Part shown: piece by piece, positions 1 through 6,162 of the stretch
How positions within the stretch are numbered: the first letter of the stretch is position 1
Layout of the letters: each line of letters begins with the position of its first letter
Assembly (NCBI GenBank): GCA_004297495.1
Contig: SCTL01000890.1
Location: 1-6,958 of the forward strand
Length of the DNA: 6,958 nucleotides
Direction: 5' to 3'
From: Verrucomicrobiota bacterium
GTDB taxonomy: Bacteria > Verrucomicrobiota > Verrucomicrobiia > Limisphaerales > JADLHS01
Position numbers and translations under genes: made by a program
Notes under the pieces: generated by a model
Told to the model about the DNA's origin: nothing
The model's input: the letters and a program-made list of their open reading frames with translations, nothing else
Databases searched by the model: none

Positions 1-35
1 CAAGGTGGCGCTCGATGAAATCGCGCGCCACCTTG
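1..35. repeat. 11-bp perfect inverted repeat inside ffh
   Basis: The arms are CAAGGTGGCGC at 1-11 and its exact reverse complement at 25-35, with a 13-nt loop. The arms could extend beyond the left edge. It falls in the ffh coding sequence (FKVARDFIERHL). It may be coincidence in GC-rich coding DNA, or an mRNA hairpin early in the message. Confidence 0.5.
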
Positions 36-169
36 AAATTCACGTCCGCCTCCAGCAACGCCATGCGCACGTCGCGCAACGCGTCGCCGACGTTGGCCTC
101 GGAAATTTTTCCCAGCCCGCGCAGGTTGCGAAACGCGTTCTGGAGTTTGCCGCTTAACGAATCGAACAT
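1..169 (-). CDS. ffh: Signal recognition particle protein Ffh, N-terminal fragment (cut by window edge)
   Basis: This is the start of the SRP54/Ffh GTPase, which binds 4.5S RNA and hydrophobic signal sequences of nascent chains and delivers ribosomes to FtsY at the inner membrane. The 56 visible codons begin MFDSLSGKLQ and contain the N-domain signature ALLEADV at residues 37-43, preceded by VRM and followed by a VARDFIER helix, matching the opening of bacterial Ffh proteins almost position for position. The G domain and M domain lie outside the window. The ATG at 169-167 is chosen because it reproduces the universal MFD start. A purine-rich GAAGGG directly abuts it, too close to be a normal Shine-Dalgarno. 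Codons 45-56 contain an 11-bp perfect inverted repeat. The gene lies downstream of the molybdenum-hydroxylase operon on the same strand but is separated from it by 268 nt. Confidence 0.95.
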   Translation of the reverse strand, partial: MFDSLSGKLQNAFRNLRGLGKISEANVGDALRDVRMALLEADVNFKVARDFIERHL

Positions 170-272
170 CCCTTCAGCTTACCCGAGTCGCGGCGAGACG
201 CGGAGAAAAAAGTTTTGTTGAAGACAAGTGAGCTCAACTAAAAAATCTGACGCGCAAGTTTTGGCCATCCGT

Positions 273-309
273 TCTCCCTCACCCTAACCCTCTCCCGCTG
301 GGAGAGGGA
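273..309 (+). repeat. REP-like palindromic repeat, left copy
   Basis: This 37-nt unit has a pyrimidine-rich head (TCTCCCTCACCC) followed by a near-perfect hairpin: CCCTCTCCC at 288-296, loop GCT, GGGAGAGGG at 300-308 (9-bp stem). A second copy in the opposite orientation lies at 392-428; aligned in the same sense, 33 of 37 positions match. Short intergenic repeats of this CCCTCTCCC/GGGAGAGGG kind recur in many bacterial genomes. Lack of a T tract argues against a simple Rho-independent terminator, although the hairpin could stall polymerase or protect the 3' end of the operon transcript. Confidence 0.8.
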
Positions 310-391
310 ACAGCCGTCGGTCGCTGCAAATTCTCCGCATGATCTCCCGACAATCCAGCGGCAGGATTTTCATGGAGACGGCGAACGATTC

Positions 392-428
392 TCCCTCTCC
401 CAACGGGAGAGGGCCGGGGTGAGGGAGA
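392..428 (-). repeat. REP-like palindromic repeat, right copy (inverted)
   Basis: This is the inverted partner of the copy at 273-309. Its hairpin is CCCTCTCCC at 393-401, loop AAC, GGGAGAGGG at 405-413, followed by the GGGTGAGGGAGA tail. It starts about 10 nt past the stop codon of the mocA-like gene, the usual place for such elements. The two copies enclose an 82-nt spacer (310-391) with no recognisable feature. Head-to-head REP pairs of this form are the REPIN/BIME arrangement, and the arms can also pair with each other over 37 nt. The rest of the 170-437 gap shows nothing I can name; I see no convincing ffh promoter in 170-272. Confidence 0.8.
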
Positions 429-437
429 GTCTTTCGA

Positions 438-1025
438 TCAAACCCCGCCGCCCAAGAGACGCTGGTAGTCTTCCGGCGTGTCCATGTCTTCGAGCAACGC
501 GGAATCGGCGACCTCGATCCGGCAAACCTCCGCCGCGTGCGCGTCCAGCAGACCGCGCAAACCGGTTTTCTCGTAACCGGTCAACAACTCCGCCGCCAGT
601 CGAGTGGGAATCAGGAGCGGATGGCCGCGATGACCGCCGTTGGCCGGGACAATAATTTTGCCGGGCATGTCGGCGAAGGCGCGAGTCAGTTTTTCCACCA
701 GTTGCGCGGTCAGGTTCGGTTGATCACCCAAAACAATCAGCGCGGCCTCACAATCCGGTAGCGTCGCCCGCAGCCCGCAGCGGATGGAACTCAGCATGTC
801 GCCATTGAAATCAGGATTGGTCGCGAAGGTTACATCGCGTCCGGCGAGCGCGTGCCGAACCTTTTCGCCATCGCGCCCGACGACGACAACGATTCTGTCG
901 TGCGAGCTTTGACGAAGCTCGTCAACGATTCGTGCGATGACGGGTTTGCCTCCCAGCGGCAGCAGAAGTTTTTGCGTGCCCATTCGTTCCGACCGGCCGG
1001 CAGCCAGCACGACGGCACAAATCAT
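438..1025 (-). CDS. mocA: Molybdenum cofactor cytidylyltransferase, MocA-like (NTP transferase family)
   Basis: The protein has 195 residues and the MobA-like NTP-transferase fold. The nucleotide-binding signature LAAGRSERMGTQKLLLPLGG occupies residues 7-26, with R14 and K19 in the usual places. The metal-binding motif is LGDQP with D101, and the substrate-side segments NPDFNGDMLSSIRCGL (70-85) and GHRGHPLLIP follow in family order. MocA joins CMP from CTP to molybdopterin, forming the cytosine dinucleotide cofactor used by xanthine-oxidase-family enzymes. Its position as last gene of an iorAB-like operon supports MocA rather than the GMP-adding MobA. The start ATG overlaps the iorB stop (ATGA, 1022-1025), and GGAGA lies 10 nt upstream at 1036-1040, so translational coupling is likely. 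A related purine-catabolism transferase role cannot be excluded. Confidence 0.85.
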   Translation of the reverse strand: MICAVVLAAGRSERMGTQKLLLPLGGKPVIARIVDELRQSSHDRIVVVVGRDGEKVRHALAGRDVTFATNPDFNGDMLSSIRCGLRATLPDCEAALIVLGDQPNLTAQLVEKLTRAFADMPGKIIVPANGGHRGHPLLIPTRLAAELLTGYEKTGLRGLLDAHAAEVCRIEVADSALLEDMDTPEDYQRLLGGGV

Positions 1026-3196
1026 GACGGCATTTTCTCCGGCAACGTCAGCGGCAGCTCGCGCAACCGCACGCCGGTGGCGTGGAAGACCGCGTTGCCA
1101 ATGGCGGGGGCGATCACAATGATCGGCGTCTCGCCCGCGCCCGCAGACGCGACATCCGTGCGTTTGAGCATGTGCAGGTCGAGTTCCGGCAAATCGCGGA
1201 AGCGCGGAACTTCGTAGGCGCTAAACGAAGCATTCAGCATCCGTCCATTCTGAAACTCCATTCCCTCGCGCAACGCGCCGCCGAGGCCCATGATGATTCC
1301 GCCCTCGACCTGCGCGCGCAAATTGTCCGGGTTGATGATCGGGCCGCAGTCGAACACTTCGCAGACGTGACGCGGAATCATCTTTCCCTGCTTCCGGTCA
1401 ATTTCCACTTCGACACACGCCGCCACGTAAGAACCCTTCTCCGTTCCGCACGCGAGGCCGAGGCCGATGTCTTTCTTTTTCGACTTCACGCGTTCGCTCC
1501 ACTTGAACCGCTTCGCCGCTTCTTCGAGCACGTCGCGCAATCTTCCGGACGGCAGATGTGCCAGTCGAAACTCCAGCGGATCGGCTCCGGCAGCGGCGGC
1601 GAGTTCATCCATGAAACTTTCGCGCGCGAAATTGTTCGCCGTGGAAGCCAGCGCGCGATACGAGCCGGGCCGCAATGGCGGCGGCGCGCAATTGATCGAA
1701 CGCGCCAGCTTCTTGCCGCTGCGATAAGGCGTCTCCAGCGCCGACGGGCCGGCGTTGAGGGTGATGAAGTGCCAGGAAGTGAGCCTGCCTTCCGCGTCCA
1801 GCGTCGCCTCGGCATCACTCACGGCGGCGGGACGGAAGTAAGCCCAAATGAATTCCTCCGCGCGCGTCCACTTGAGCGAAACCGGCTTGCCCGCCGCCTG
1901 CGCCAGCCGCGCGGCTTCGATCGCCGCTTCGCCCGTGTGTTTGCCGCCGAAGCCGCCGCCCGTGTCCGGCGTAATTACGCGCACTTTGCTTTCCGGAATC
2001 CGCAGCGCCTTCGCCAGTTCGCTGCGGTTACCGAACGGATTTTGCGTGCCGGTCCAGACCGTGAGTTGATCGCCCTTCCACTCCGCCACGGCGGCGCGTG
2101 TTTCCATCGGCGCGTGCTGGATGTAAGCCGCGTGATAAGTGGCGCGCAGAGTTTTTTTCGCGGCGGCCAGTTCCTCGGCAAATTCATTCTTCGGCACGGC
2201 CTCCGCAGCGTGTGCGCGCAAGTGATCGTACATTTCCTTGCTCGACGGATGCGGCGACTCGTCCCACTTCGCGGTCTTCGCAATGGCGTCCAACGCCTCC
2301 TGCGCGCGGGCAGTCGTCGGCGCGACCACGCCGGTGAACGAACCGTCTTGAACCACGATCACGTCCTTCATCGCTTTCGCCGGTGCGACATCCACGGAGA
2401 TCAACTTCGCGCCATACGAAGGTGCGCGCAGCACTTTGCCGTGGAGCATGTCGGCGCGTTTGATGTCCGACGAATAACGATGCGTGCCCGTGACGATGTC
2501 GCGCGCGTTTGGACGAGGCAAAGCTGTGCCCATCACTTTCCAGTCGCTCACAGCGGTGAGCGCGGCGGTGGAAGGCGTCGCTTGCTCCAGTGTCTTCGGC
2601 AATTCTTCGCCCTGCGCCAGTTCGCCGAACGTGAAAGTTCGCTTCGTTACCGTGTGAGTGATTTTTCCGCCGCTCAACTCAACGGAAGTTCGCTCCACGC
2701 CCCAACGCTTGCTGGCCAGTTCGAGCAACGCCTCGCGCGCGGCGGCGGCGGCCTGGCGGATGGCGGGCACGGTCCGTGGCGTCGAGCCGCTGCCGGCGGT
2801 GAGACCGTCGTTCGGCACGAGGCCAGTGTCCGACATCAGCACTTGAATCTGTTCCGTCGGCACGCGCAATTCCTCGGCGGCGGCCTGCGTGAATTCTCCG
2901 CGCGCGCCCTGGCCGATTTCCACTTTGCCGGTTAGCACGGTGACCACGCCGTCTTTGCCGATGTGAATTCGCTCCCAGACACTTTTTGGTGCATTGTTGC
3001 CGCCGCTCTTGTCGGGGCGTCGCTGCTGTTTCTGTTCCTGCGCGTCGGTCGGCCATGGCGCGACGGCAATCGCCAGCCCTGTGGCGACGAGTTGCATGAA
3101 CGTGCGCCGGCGCAGACCGAAATCGAATTCCACCGGCTCGATGATTTGATGCTCATCTTCGGGCGACGGAATGAAGGGAAGGGGTTCGTCTGGCAT
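1022..3196 (-). CDS. iorB: Molybdopterin-binding subunit of a xanthine dehydrogenase/isoquinoline 1-oxidoreductase (IorB)-type hydroxylase, Tat-exported
   Basis: This is the large catalytic subunit of a molybdenum hydroxylase (724 residues), which would insert a water-derived oxygen into an aromatic heterocycle or aldehyde. A Tat signal lies at residues 29-52: RRRTFMQ followed by a hydrophobic stretch, so the enzyme should act in the periplasm. Next come the IorB-type segment IGQGARGEFTQAAAEEL, the MLHGKVLRAP motif from M250, the cofactor loop DTGGGFGGKH at 411-420, a LRPGSYRALA...FMDELA segment, and AGAGETP with the presumed catalytic base E689. The length is close to the IorB family. Two starts compete: ATG at 3202 overlaps the upstream stop, whereas ATG at 3196 has GAGGA at 3204-3208 with 7-nt spacing and is preferred. 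A further in-frame extension into iorA is unlikely. The substrate cannot be read from sequence; electrons pass through the IorA-like partner. Confidence 0.9.
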   Translation of the reverse strand: MPDEPLPFIPSPEDEHQIIEPVEFDFGLRRRTFMQLVATGLAIAVAPWPTDAQEQKQQRRPDKSGGNNAPKSVWERIHIGKDGVVTVLTGKVEIGQGARGEFTQAAAEELRVPTEQIQVLMSDTGLVPNDGLTAGSGSTPRTVPAIRQAAAAAREALLELASKRWGVERTSVELSGGKITHTVTKRTFTFGELAQGEELPKTLEQATPSTAALTAVSDWKVMGTALPRPNARDIVTGTHRYSSDIKRADMLHGKVLRAPSYGAKLISVDVAPAKAMKDVIVVQDGSFTGVVAPTTARAQEALDAIAKTAKWDESPHPSSKEMYDHLRAHAAEAVPKNEFAEELAAAKKTLRATYHAAYIQHAPMETRAAVAEWKGDQLTVWTGTQNPFGNRSELAKALRIPESKVRVITPDTGGGFGGKHTGEAAIEAARLAQAAGKPVSLKWTRAEEFIWAYFRPAAVSDAEATLDAEGRLTSWHFITLNAGPSALETPYRSGKKLARSINCAPPPLRPGSYRALASTANNFARESFMDELAAAAGADPLEFRLAHLPSGRLRDVLEEAAKRFKWSERVKSKKKDIGLGLACGTEKGSYVAACVEVEIDRKQGKMIPRHVCEVFDCGPIINPDNLRAQVEGGIIMGLGGALREGMEFQNGRMLNASFSAYEVPRFRDLPELDLHMLKRTDVASAGAGETPIIVIAPAIGNAVFHATGVRLRELPLTLPEKMPS

Positions 3197-3198
3197 GA

Positions 3199-3669
3199 TC
3201 ATTTCCTCGCTTGTGCCGCCGCGCGGCGGATGGCTTTGACGAGGTTCGGATAACCGCAGCACCGGCAGATGTGCCCGTGCATTCCCGAGAGCAACTCCGC
3301 GTCACCCGGCACGGGCTTCTGTTGCAACGCGCCCACCAGCCCCATGATCATGCCCGGAATGCAAAAGCCGCATTGATACGCTTTCTCCGCCAGGAACGCC
3401 TCCTGCACCGGATGCAACTTGCCGTCGGCGGACAACCCTTCGATGGTCGTGATCTTTTTGCCAGTGACGGACCCAACCGTCCGAACGCACGAACGCACCG
3501 CCACGCCATCCACCAGCACCGTGCACGCGCCGCATTGCGATTCGCCGCAGCCGTATTTCGTCCCGGTGAGATCGAGGTCCTCGCGCAAAACCTCAAGCAG
3601 CGGGCGGCTCGGGTCCGTCGCCACCGTCAGCGGCTTGCCGTTCAATGTGAAACTGATGCTCTGGTCCAT
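3199..3669 (-). CDS. iorA: [2Fe-2S] iron-sulfur subunit, IorA/CoxS type
   Basis: This is the small electron-transfer subunit (156 residues) of the molybdenum hydroxylase. The N-terminal plant-ferredoxin-like cluster is bound by C41, C46, C49 and C61 (C-x4-C-x2-C-x11-C). The C-terminal helical-domain cluster is bound by C100, C103, C135 and C137 (C-x2-C-x31-C-x-C), with Q99 as the usual cofactor-contacting residue. All eight ligands are present. The size equals the IorA/CoxS norm and there is no FAD domain, so the outside electron acceptor is unknown. It carries no signal peptide and would be carried through the Tat system with the folded IorB partner. ATG at 3669 is chosen because it starts just before the first beta strand and has AGAAG about 8 nt upstream; an in-frame ATG at 3732 would add an atypical 21 residues. 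First gene of the operon. Confidence 0.92.
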   Translation of the reverse strand: MDQSISFTLNGKPLTVATDPSRPLLEVLREDLDLTGTKYGCGESQCGACTVLVDGVAVRSCVRTVGSVTGKKITTIEGLSADGKLHPVQEAFLAEKAYQCGFCIPGMIMGLVGALQQKPVPGDAELLSGMHGHICRCCGYPNLVKAIRRAAAQARK

Positions 3670-3796
3670 GACGAAACTTCTGTGTGTTGATAGCTCAAAC
3701 CCAGAGTCCGACGCTGTCGAGCGAAAAGTCATTGAATAAATGTTCTACCCAAATGCTTGTCATAATCGCCGCCATCCGCACCCTGTCGGCAAATAC
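3670..3796. other. Divergent intergenic region between iorA and the galactanase gene
   Basis: This 127-nt gap must hold promoters for both directions. I see no hexamer pair with good spacing on either strand. CATAAT at 3761-3766 resembles a -10 box for the galactanase but has no matching -35 at 16-18 nt. No clear Shine-Dalgarno precedes the galactanase ATG, and no operator-like palindrome stands out. Confidence 0.4.
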
Positions 3797-4834
3797 ATGA
3801 AAACCCGCGCTGCCTTGCTCATCGTTTTTCTGCTTCTGGCGTGCGCTTCCACTCACGCGGCGGATTACGCCGTCGGCGCGGACCTTTCGTTTCTCAAGCA
3901 AGCCGAGGATCGCGGCACGATCTTCAAAGACGGCACGAACGCGAAGCCCGCGCTGCAAATCTTCAAGGACCACGGCTACAACTGGGTTCGTCTGCGGCTG
4001 TTTCATTCGCCGACGAATCTGCCGAACGATCTCGACTACACCATTGCGCTCGCGAAACGGGCGCACGAACTGAAGTTCAAATTTCTCCTCAACTTTCATT
4101 ACTCCGATTATTGGGCCGACCCCAAACAGCAATGGCCGCCCGCTGCGTGGCGCAATCTTTCGCACAAGGAACTCGTCCACGCCGTCCATGATTACACGCG
4201 CGACAGCATCGCCGCGTTTCGCGACGCCGGCGTGTTGCCCGACATGGTGCAGGTTGGCAACGAGGTTTCGCCCGGCATGTTGTGGCCGGATGGAAAAGTG
4301 CCGGACCACTGGCGCAACTTTGCCGAACTGTTGAAAGCCGGCATTCGCGGCGTGGACGATGGCCGCGGCACGAATGCGTGCCCGCGCATCATGATCCACA
4401 TTGACAAAGGCGGCAACGTGGCGCGCACGAAATACTTCTTCGACAAGCTGAATGACTACGGCGTGAAATTCGACGTCATCGGGCAGTCCTATTATCCGTG
4501 GTGGCACGGCTCGTTGCTCGATCTGCGCGAAAACCTCGACTTCATGGCGCGCACTTACAAGAAGGACATCATCCTTGTGGAAGTGGCGTATTGCTGGCGG
4601 CCCACGCAGTATCGCGACAAGCCCGCGCCGTTTCCCGAATCGCCCGAAGGCCAGCGCGAGTTTCTGGAGGAGGTCAACCGCGTCGTGCTCGCCACGCCGG
4701 ACCATCGCGGCATCGGCATCTTCTGGTGGGAACCGGCGGTGAGCCAGGGACGCTTGCGCAATCGCGGCTTCTTCGACGACGACGGCAATTCACTGCCCGT
4801 CATGAACGCGTTCGACCGGTGGACGAGAAGATGA
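3797..4834 (+). CDS. Arabinogalactan endo-beta-1,4-galactanase, glycoside hydrolase family 53, secreted
   Basis: This 345-residue enzyme hydrolyses beta-1,4-galactan side chains of pectin (type I arabinogalactan). An N-terminal signal (MKTRAALLIVFLLLACASTHAA, described as residues 1-22) precedes the mature GADLSFLKQAEDRG start typical of GH53. The family's conserved blocks follow: ILxDHGYNWVRLRL-like at 55-68, FHYSDYWADP at 100-109, the acid/base block VQVGNE with E156, IGQSYYPWWHG at 228-238, and the nucleophile block LVEVAYCW with E262. The enzyme is a single catalytic domain with no carbohydrate-binding module, usual for GH53. N99 replaces the Asp often seen before FHYSD. C16 sits in an LLAC context, so lipoprotein anchoring is possible but the lipobox is imperfect; signal peptidase I cleavage after residue 21 or 22 is the alternative. 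ATG at 3797 is chosen because it opens the signal peptide; an upstream in-frame ATG at 3740 adds non-signal residues. No transporter or sugar-degradation neighbours are in view. Confidence 0.92.
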   Translation: MKTRAALLIVFLLLACASTHAADYAVGADLSFLKQAEDRGTIFKDGTNAKPALQIFKDHGYNWVRLRLFHSPTNLPNDLDYTIALAKRAHELKFKFLLNFHYSDYWADPKQQWPPAAWRNLSHKELVHAVHDYTRDSIAAFRDAGVLPDMVQVGNEVSPGMLWPDGKVPDHWRNFAELLKAGIRGVDDGRGTNACPRIMIHIDKGGNVARTKYFFDKLNDYGVKFDVIGQSYYPWWHGSLLDLRENLDFMARTYKKDIILVEVAYCWRPTQYRDKPAPFPESPEGQREFLEEVNRVVLATPDHRGIGIFWWEPAVSQGRLRNRGFFDDDGNSLPVMNAFDRWTRR

Positions 4835-4862
4835 CGCTGGCGCGTGCGCTAGGCGCGCTGAT

Positions 4863-5087
4863 TCAGGAAACAAACTGCAAGCGCACGATCTGAAACACAA
4901 TCAGCGCCAACTGGCCGACGGCGATGGCGAATAGAATCAGCACCAGAAATTTCAGCAGCATCCGCCCGAAGCGTCGCCATTTTGCCCAGCGCCCGGCATT
5001 GGGATTTTCGTTCCAATCGTGGAAGCCCATGACGACGTCGCCATCTCGGGGCGGACGCGGCGGAGGCATCACTGGCGCGGTTTTCAT
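4863..5087 (-). CDS. Small single-pass membrane protein of unknown function
   Basis: I do not recognise this 74-residue protein. Residues 5-14 are proline- and arginine-rich, a polar segment with DWNENPNAG follows, then a basic amphipathic stretch (R33 to R42) leads into one strongly hydrophobic helix at about 47-68. The positive-inside rule suggests the N-terminus is cytoplasmic and the last few residues are outside. The gene converges on the galactanase with a 28-nt gap that holds a short GC-rich inverted repeat (4840-4844 with 4854-4858) but no T tract. No convincing ribosome-binding site precedes the ATG at 5087, and M20 is an alternative start. Calling it a gene rests on the clean membrane segment with charged flanks and on filling an otherwise empty stretch. 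Between this gene and the next (5088-5170) I see nothing. Confidence 0.5.
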   Translation of the reverse strand: MKTAPVMPPPRPPRDGDVVMGFHDWNENPNAGRWAKWRRFGRMLLKFLVLILFAIAVGQLALIVFQIVRLQFVS

Positions 5088-5170
5088 GGAAGCAACGCTA
5101 CGCCCGATTAAATCGAAAGCAAATCACTTTGTGCTCCGCACTGAGGAAGCGGTGTCTCTGCCAGCCTCCT

Positions 5171-5491
5171 TCATAAACTCCCGGACCAACCCGCCAGCAT
5201 TTCCGCCGAAACGACGGTGGTGGCCAGATTTTCGATCAACGCGAGCATGGCGGTTCTCGGACCTTGCCGCCAGTCGTCGCTGCCGTAAAACGCGTCTTCC
5301 AACTTTTGCCGGTCTTCCAGACTTTTGAACGCCCGGATGACATAGTAACTGGTCTCGTCGTGCAAGGAAGGACCGTGCGCCACCACCTGGATTTTCCATT
5401 TCGCCTGCAACGGCAGGGATTCCGTGGCGAACAACTGATGAAATCTTTCCCGCGTTCCCGGCTTTAGGTTCAACGTCAGGATTTCAATCAT
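5171..5491 (-). CDS. NIPSNAP-family protein
   Basis: This 106-residue protein matches the NIPSNAP family, small ferredoxin-like alpha/beta-barrel domains related to dimeric ABM-type folds and of mostly unknown bacterial function. It opens with a beta strand and turn, MIEILTLNLKPGTRERFHQLF. Family blocks then follow: VVAHGPSLHDETSYYVIRAF at 36-55 and EDAFYGSDDWRQGPR at 65-79, the latter highly conserved in this subgroup. ATG at 5491 is chosen because it begins directly at the first strand; ATG at 5509 (MKPPDT extension) is equally possible, and neither has a strong Shine-Dalgarno. An in-frame extension up to 5686 runs into the RRM gene, has arginine-rich low-quality sequence and is not believed. 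It stands alone; the next gene upstream is the RRM protein 139-157 nt away. Confidence 0.85.
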   Translation of the reverse strand: MIEILTLNLKPGTRERFHQLFATESLPLQAKWKIQVVAHGPSLHDETSYYVIRAFKSLEDRQKLEDAFYGSDDWRQGPRTAMLALIENLATTVVSAEMLAGWSGSL

Positions 5492-5580
5492 CGTGTCTGG
5501 CGGTTTCATGTCCGAATGTTGCGATGCTCGCTCGCGTCCGCAAAAAGAATTTCCGCGGTGGCGAGACCTCACGCCGCAAC

Positions 5581-5621
5581 GTCCGGGAAGACGGGGTTGG
5601 GCGCACCGGACCCGGCGCCCA
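5581..5621 (-). other. GC-rich hairpin region downstream of the RRM gene
   Basis: The arms TGGGCGC (5598-5604) and GCGCCCA (5615-5621) form a 7-bp stem with a 10-nt loop. An alternative pairing uses GTCCGG (5581-5586) with CCGGAC (5606-5611). The two structures are mutually exclusive because the second pairing uses the first one's loop. No T tract follows on either strand, so it is at best a weak or Rho-assisted 3' end for the RRM transcript. Confidence 0.35.
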
Positions 5622-5648
5622 CCAGTCCGATGGAACTGTCGCCGCCGC

Positions 5649-5963
5649 TCAGGCGCGCGGCTGACGATTTTCGCGGTCGCCACCACCCCAGCGTTGTTGT
5701 GGCGGGCGTTCCTCGCGCGGTCGGGCGATGTTCACCGTCAGCGGGCGGCCCTGAAATTCCTTGTTATGCAATTGCTCGACGGCTTTGGCGGCCTCCTCGG
5801 GCGAGTTGAACTCGATGAAGGCGAAGCCGCGGGATTTGCCGGTGACCTTGTCGAACATGAGGTTGACGGACTTCACCGCGCCGGCCTGCGCGAAGTAGTC
5901 TTGCAGGTCATTTTCTCCGGTCTGGTATGCGAGGTTGCCCACGAACAGTCTGGTTGGATTCAT
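5649..5963 (-). CDS. RRM-domain RNA-binding protein
   Basis: This small single-domain RNA recognition motif protein (104 residues) is of the bacterial Rbp type known from cyanobacteria and other phyla, where such proteins bind single-stranded RNA and are often cold-induced. The RNP2 motif LFVGNL is at residues 6-11 and RNP1 RGFAFIEF at 45-52, with the aromatic residues F7, F47 and F49 that stack on RNA bases. The beta-alpha-beta-beta-alpha-beta fold ends near residue 83, and a basic, Gln/Arg/Gly-rich tail (RPREERPPQQRWGGG and on) follows, as in many family members. ATG at 5963 is chosen because NPTRLFVGNL is the standard opening; an ATG at 6008 would add 15 atypical residues. No good Shine-Dalgarno is visible. 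A 199-nt gap upstream holds a candidate promoter and implies a long leader. Confidence 0.93.
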   Translation of the reverse strand: MNPTRLFVGNLAYQTGENDLQDYFAQAGAVKSVNLMFDKVTGKSRGFAFIEFNSPEEAAKAVEQLHNKEFQGRPLTVNIARPREERPPQQRWGGGDRENRQPRA

Positions 5964-6048
5964 AGACGTATGGATTCGTTCAGAGAAACGCTGGGGGGAG
6001 GACCGCACTGGCTGGTTCGCTAAATGTCTTTTTGGATTGCCGACATTC

Positions 6049-6060
6049 TGTCAACTGACA
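6049..6060. promoter_or_regulatory. Perfect short palindrome TGTCA-AC-TGACA in the RRM leader
   Basis: The element has 5-bp arms with a 2-nt centre. Its GTCAACTG core (6050-6057) recurs exactly at 6118-6125, overlapping the -35 candidate. Flanking CCGACA copies occur at 6040-6045 and 6061-6066. It could be an operator or a leader RNA element; either reading is inference. Confidence 0.3.
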
Positions 6061-6094
6061 CCGACACGTTTGTTTCATGAACGTAACGAAAACT

Positions 6095-6122
6095 TTTTTA
6101 CCAGACACTCGACGGGAGTCAA
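6095..6122 (-). promoter_or_regulatory. Candidate sigma70-type promoter for the RRM gene
   Basis: On the minus strand, TTGACT (6122-6117, five of six consensus) is followed after 16 nt by TAAAAA (6100-6095, four of six). Transcription would begin near 6088, giving a leader of about 125 nt. A second, perfect TTGACA lies at 6054-6049 but has no acceptable -10 at 16-18 nt. Confidence 0.4.
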
Positions 6123-6125
6123 CTG

Positions 6126-6147
6126 CCGTTTGGACGAAAGAAAACGG
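6126..6147 (-). other. Weak hairpin after the response-regulator gene
   Basis: CCGTTT (6126-6131) and AAACGG (6142-6147) form a 6-bp stem with a 10-nt loop, just past the response-regulator stop. No T tract follows on the minus strand, so terminator function is doubtful. Confidence 0.25.
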
Positions 6148-6162
6148 ATGAGGCAAGCCCGG

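Noticed and set aside
393..413. REP hairpin as a Rho-independent terminator for the hydroxylase operon
   Set aside because: The stem is good but no T tract follows on the minus strand. It is better explained as a repeat element, though it may still affect the transcript end.
273..428. CRISPR array from the repeated units
   Set aside because: There are only two copies in opposite orientation with a single spacer, and no cas gene is present.
1082..2935. 617-codon open frame on the plus strand opposite iorB
   Set aside because: Its translation is arginine-rich with no recognisable motif, while the minus-strand frame carries every expected molybdenum-hydroxylase motif. Long antisense frames are common opposite GC-rich genes.
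3695..4705. 336-codon open frame on the minus strand opposite the galactanase
   Set aside because: The plus strand holds the full GH53 motif set with both catalytic Glu residues. The antisense product resembles no family I know and overlaps the divergent promoter region.
5165..5171. Perfect Shine-Dalgarno AAGGAGG on the minus strand next to an ATGA at the NIPSNAP stop
   Set aside because: No start codon occurs at a usable distance downstream, and the frame from that ATG ends after 16 codons, so no gene follows it.
5510..5686. N-terminal extension of the NIPSNAP frame up to 5686
   Set aside because: It overlaps the end of the RRM gene, is Arg/Gly/Cys-rich junk-like sequence, and the family's first beta strand starts at 5491.
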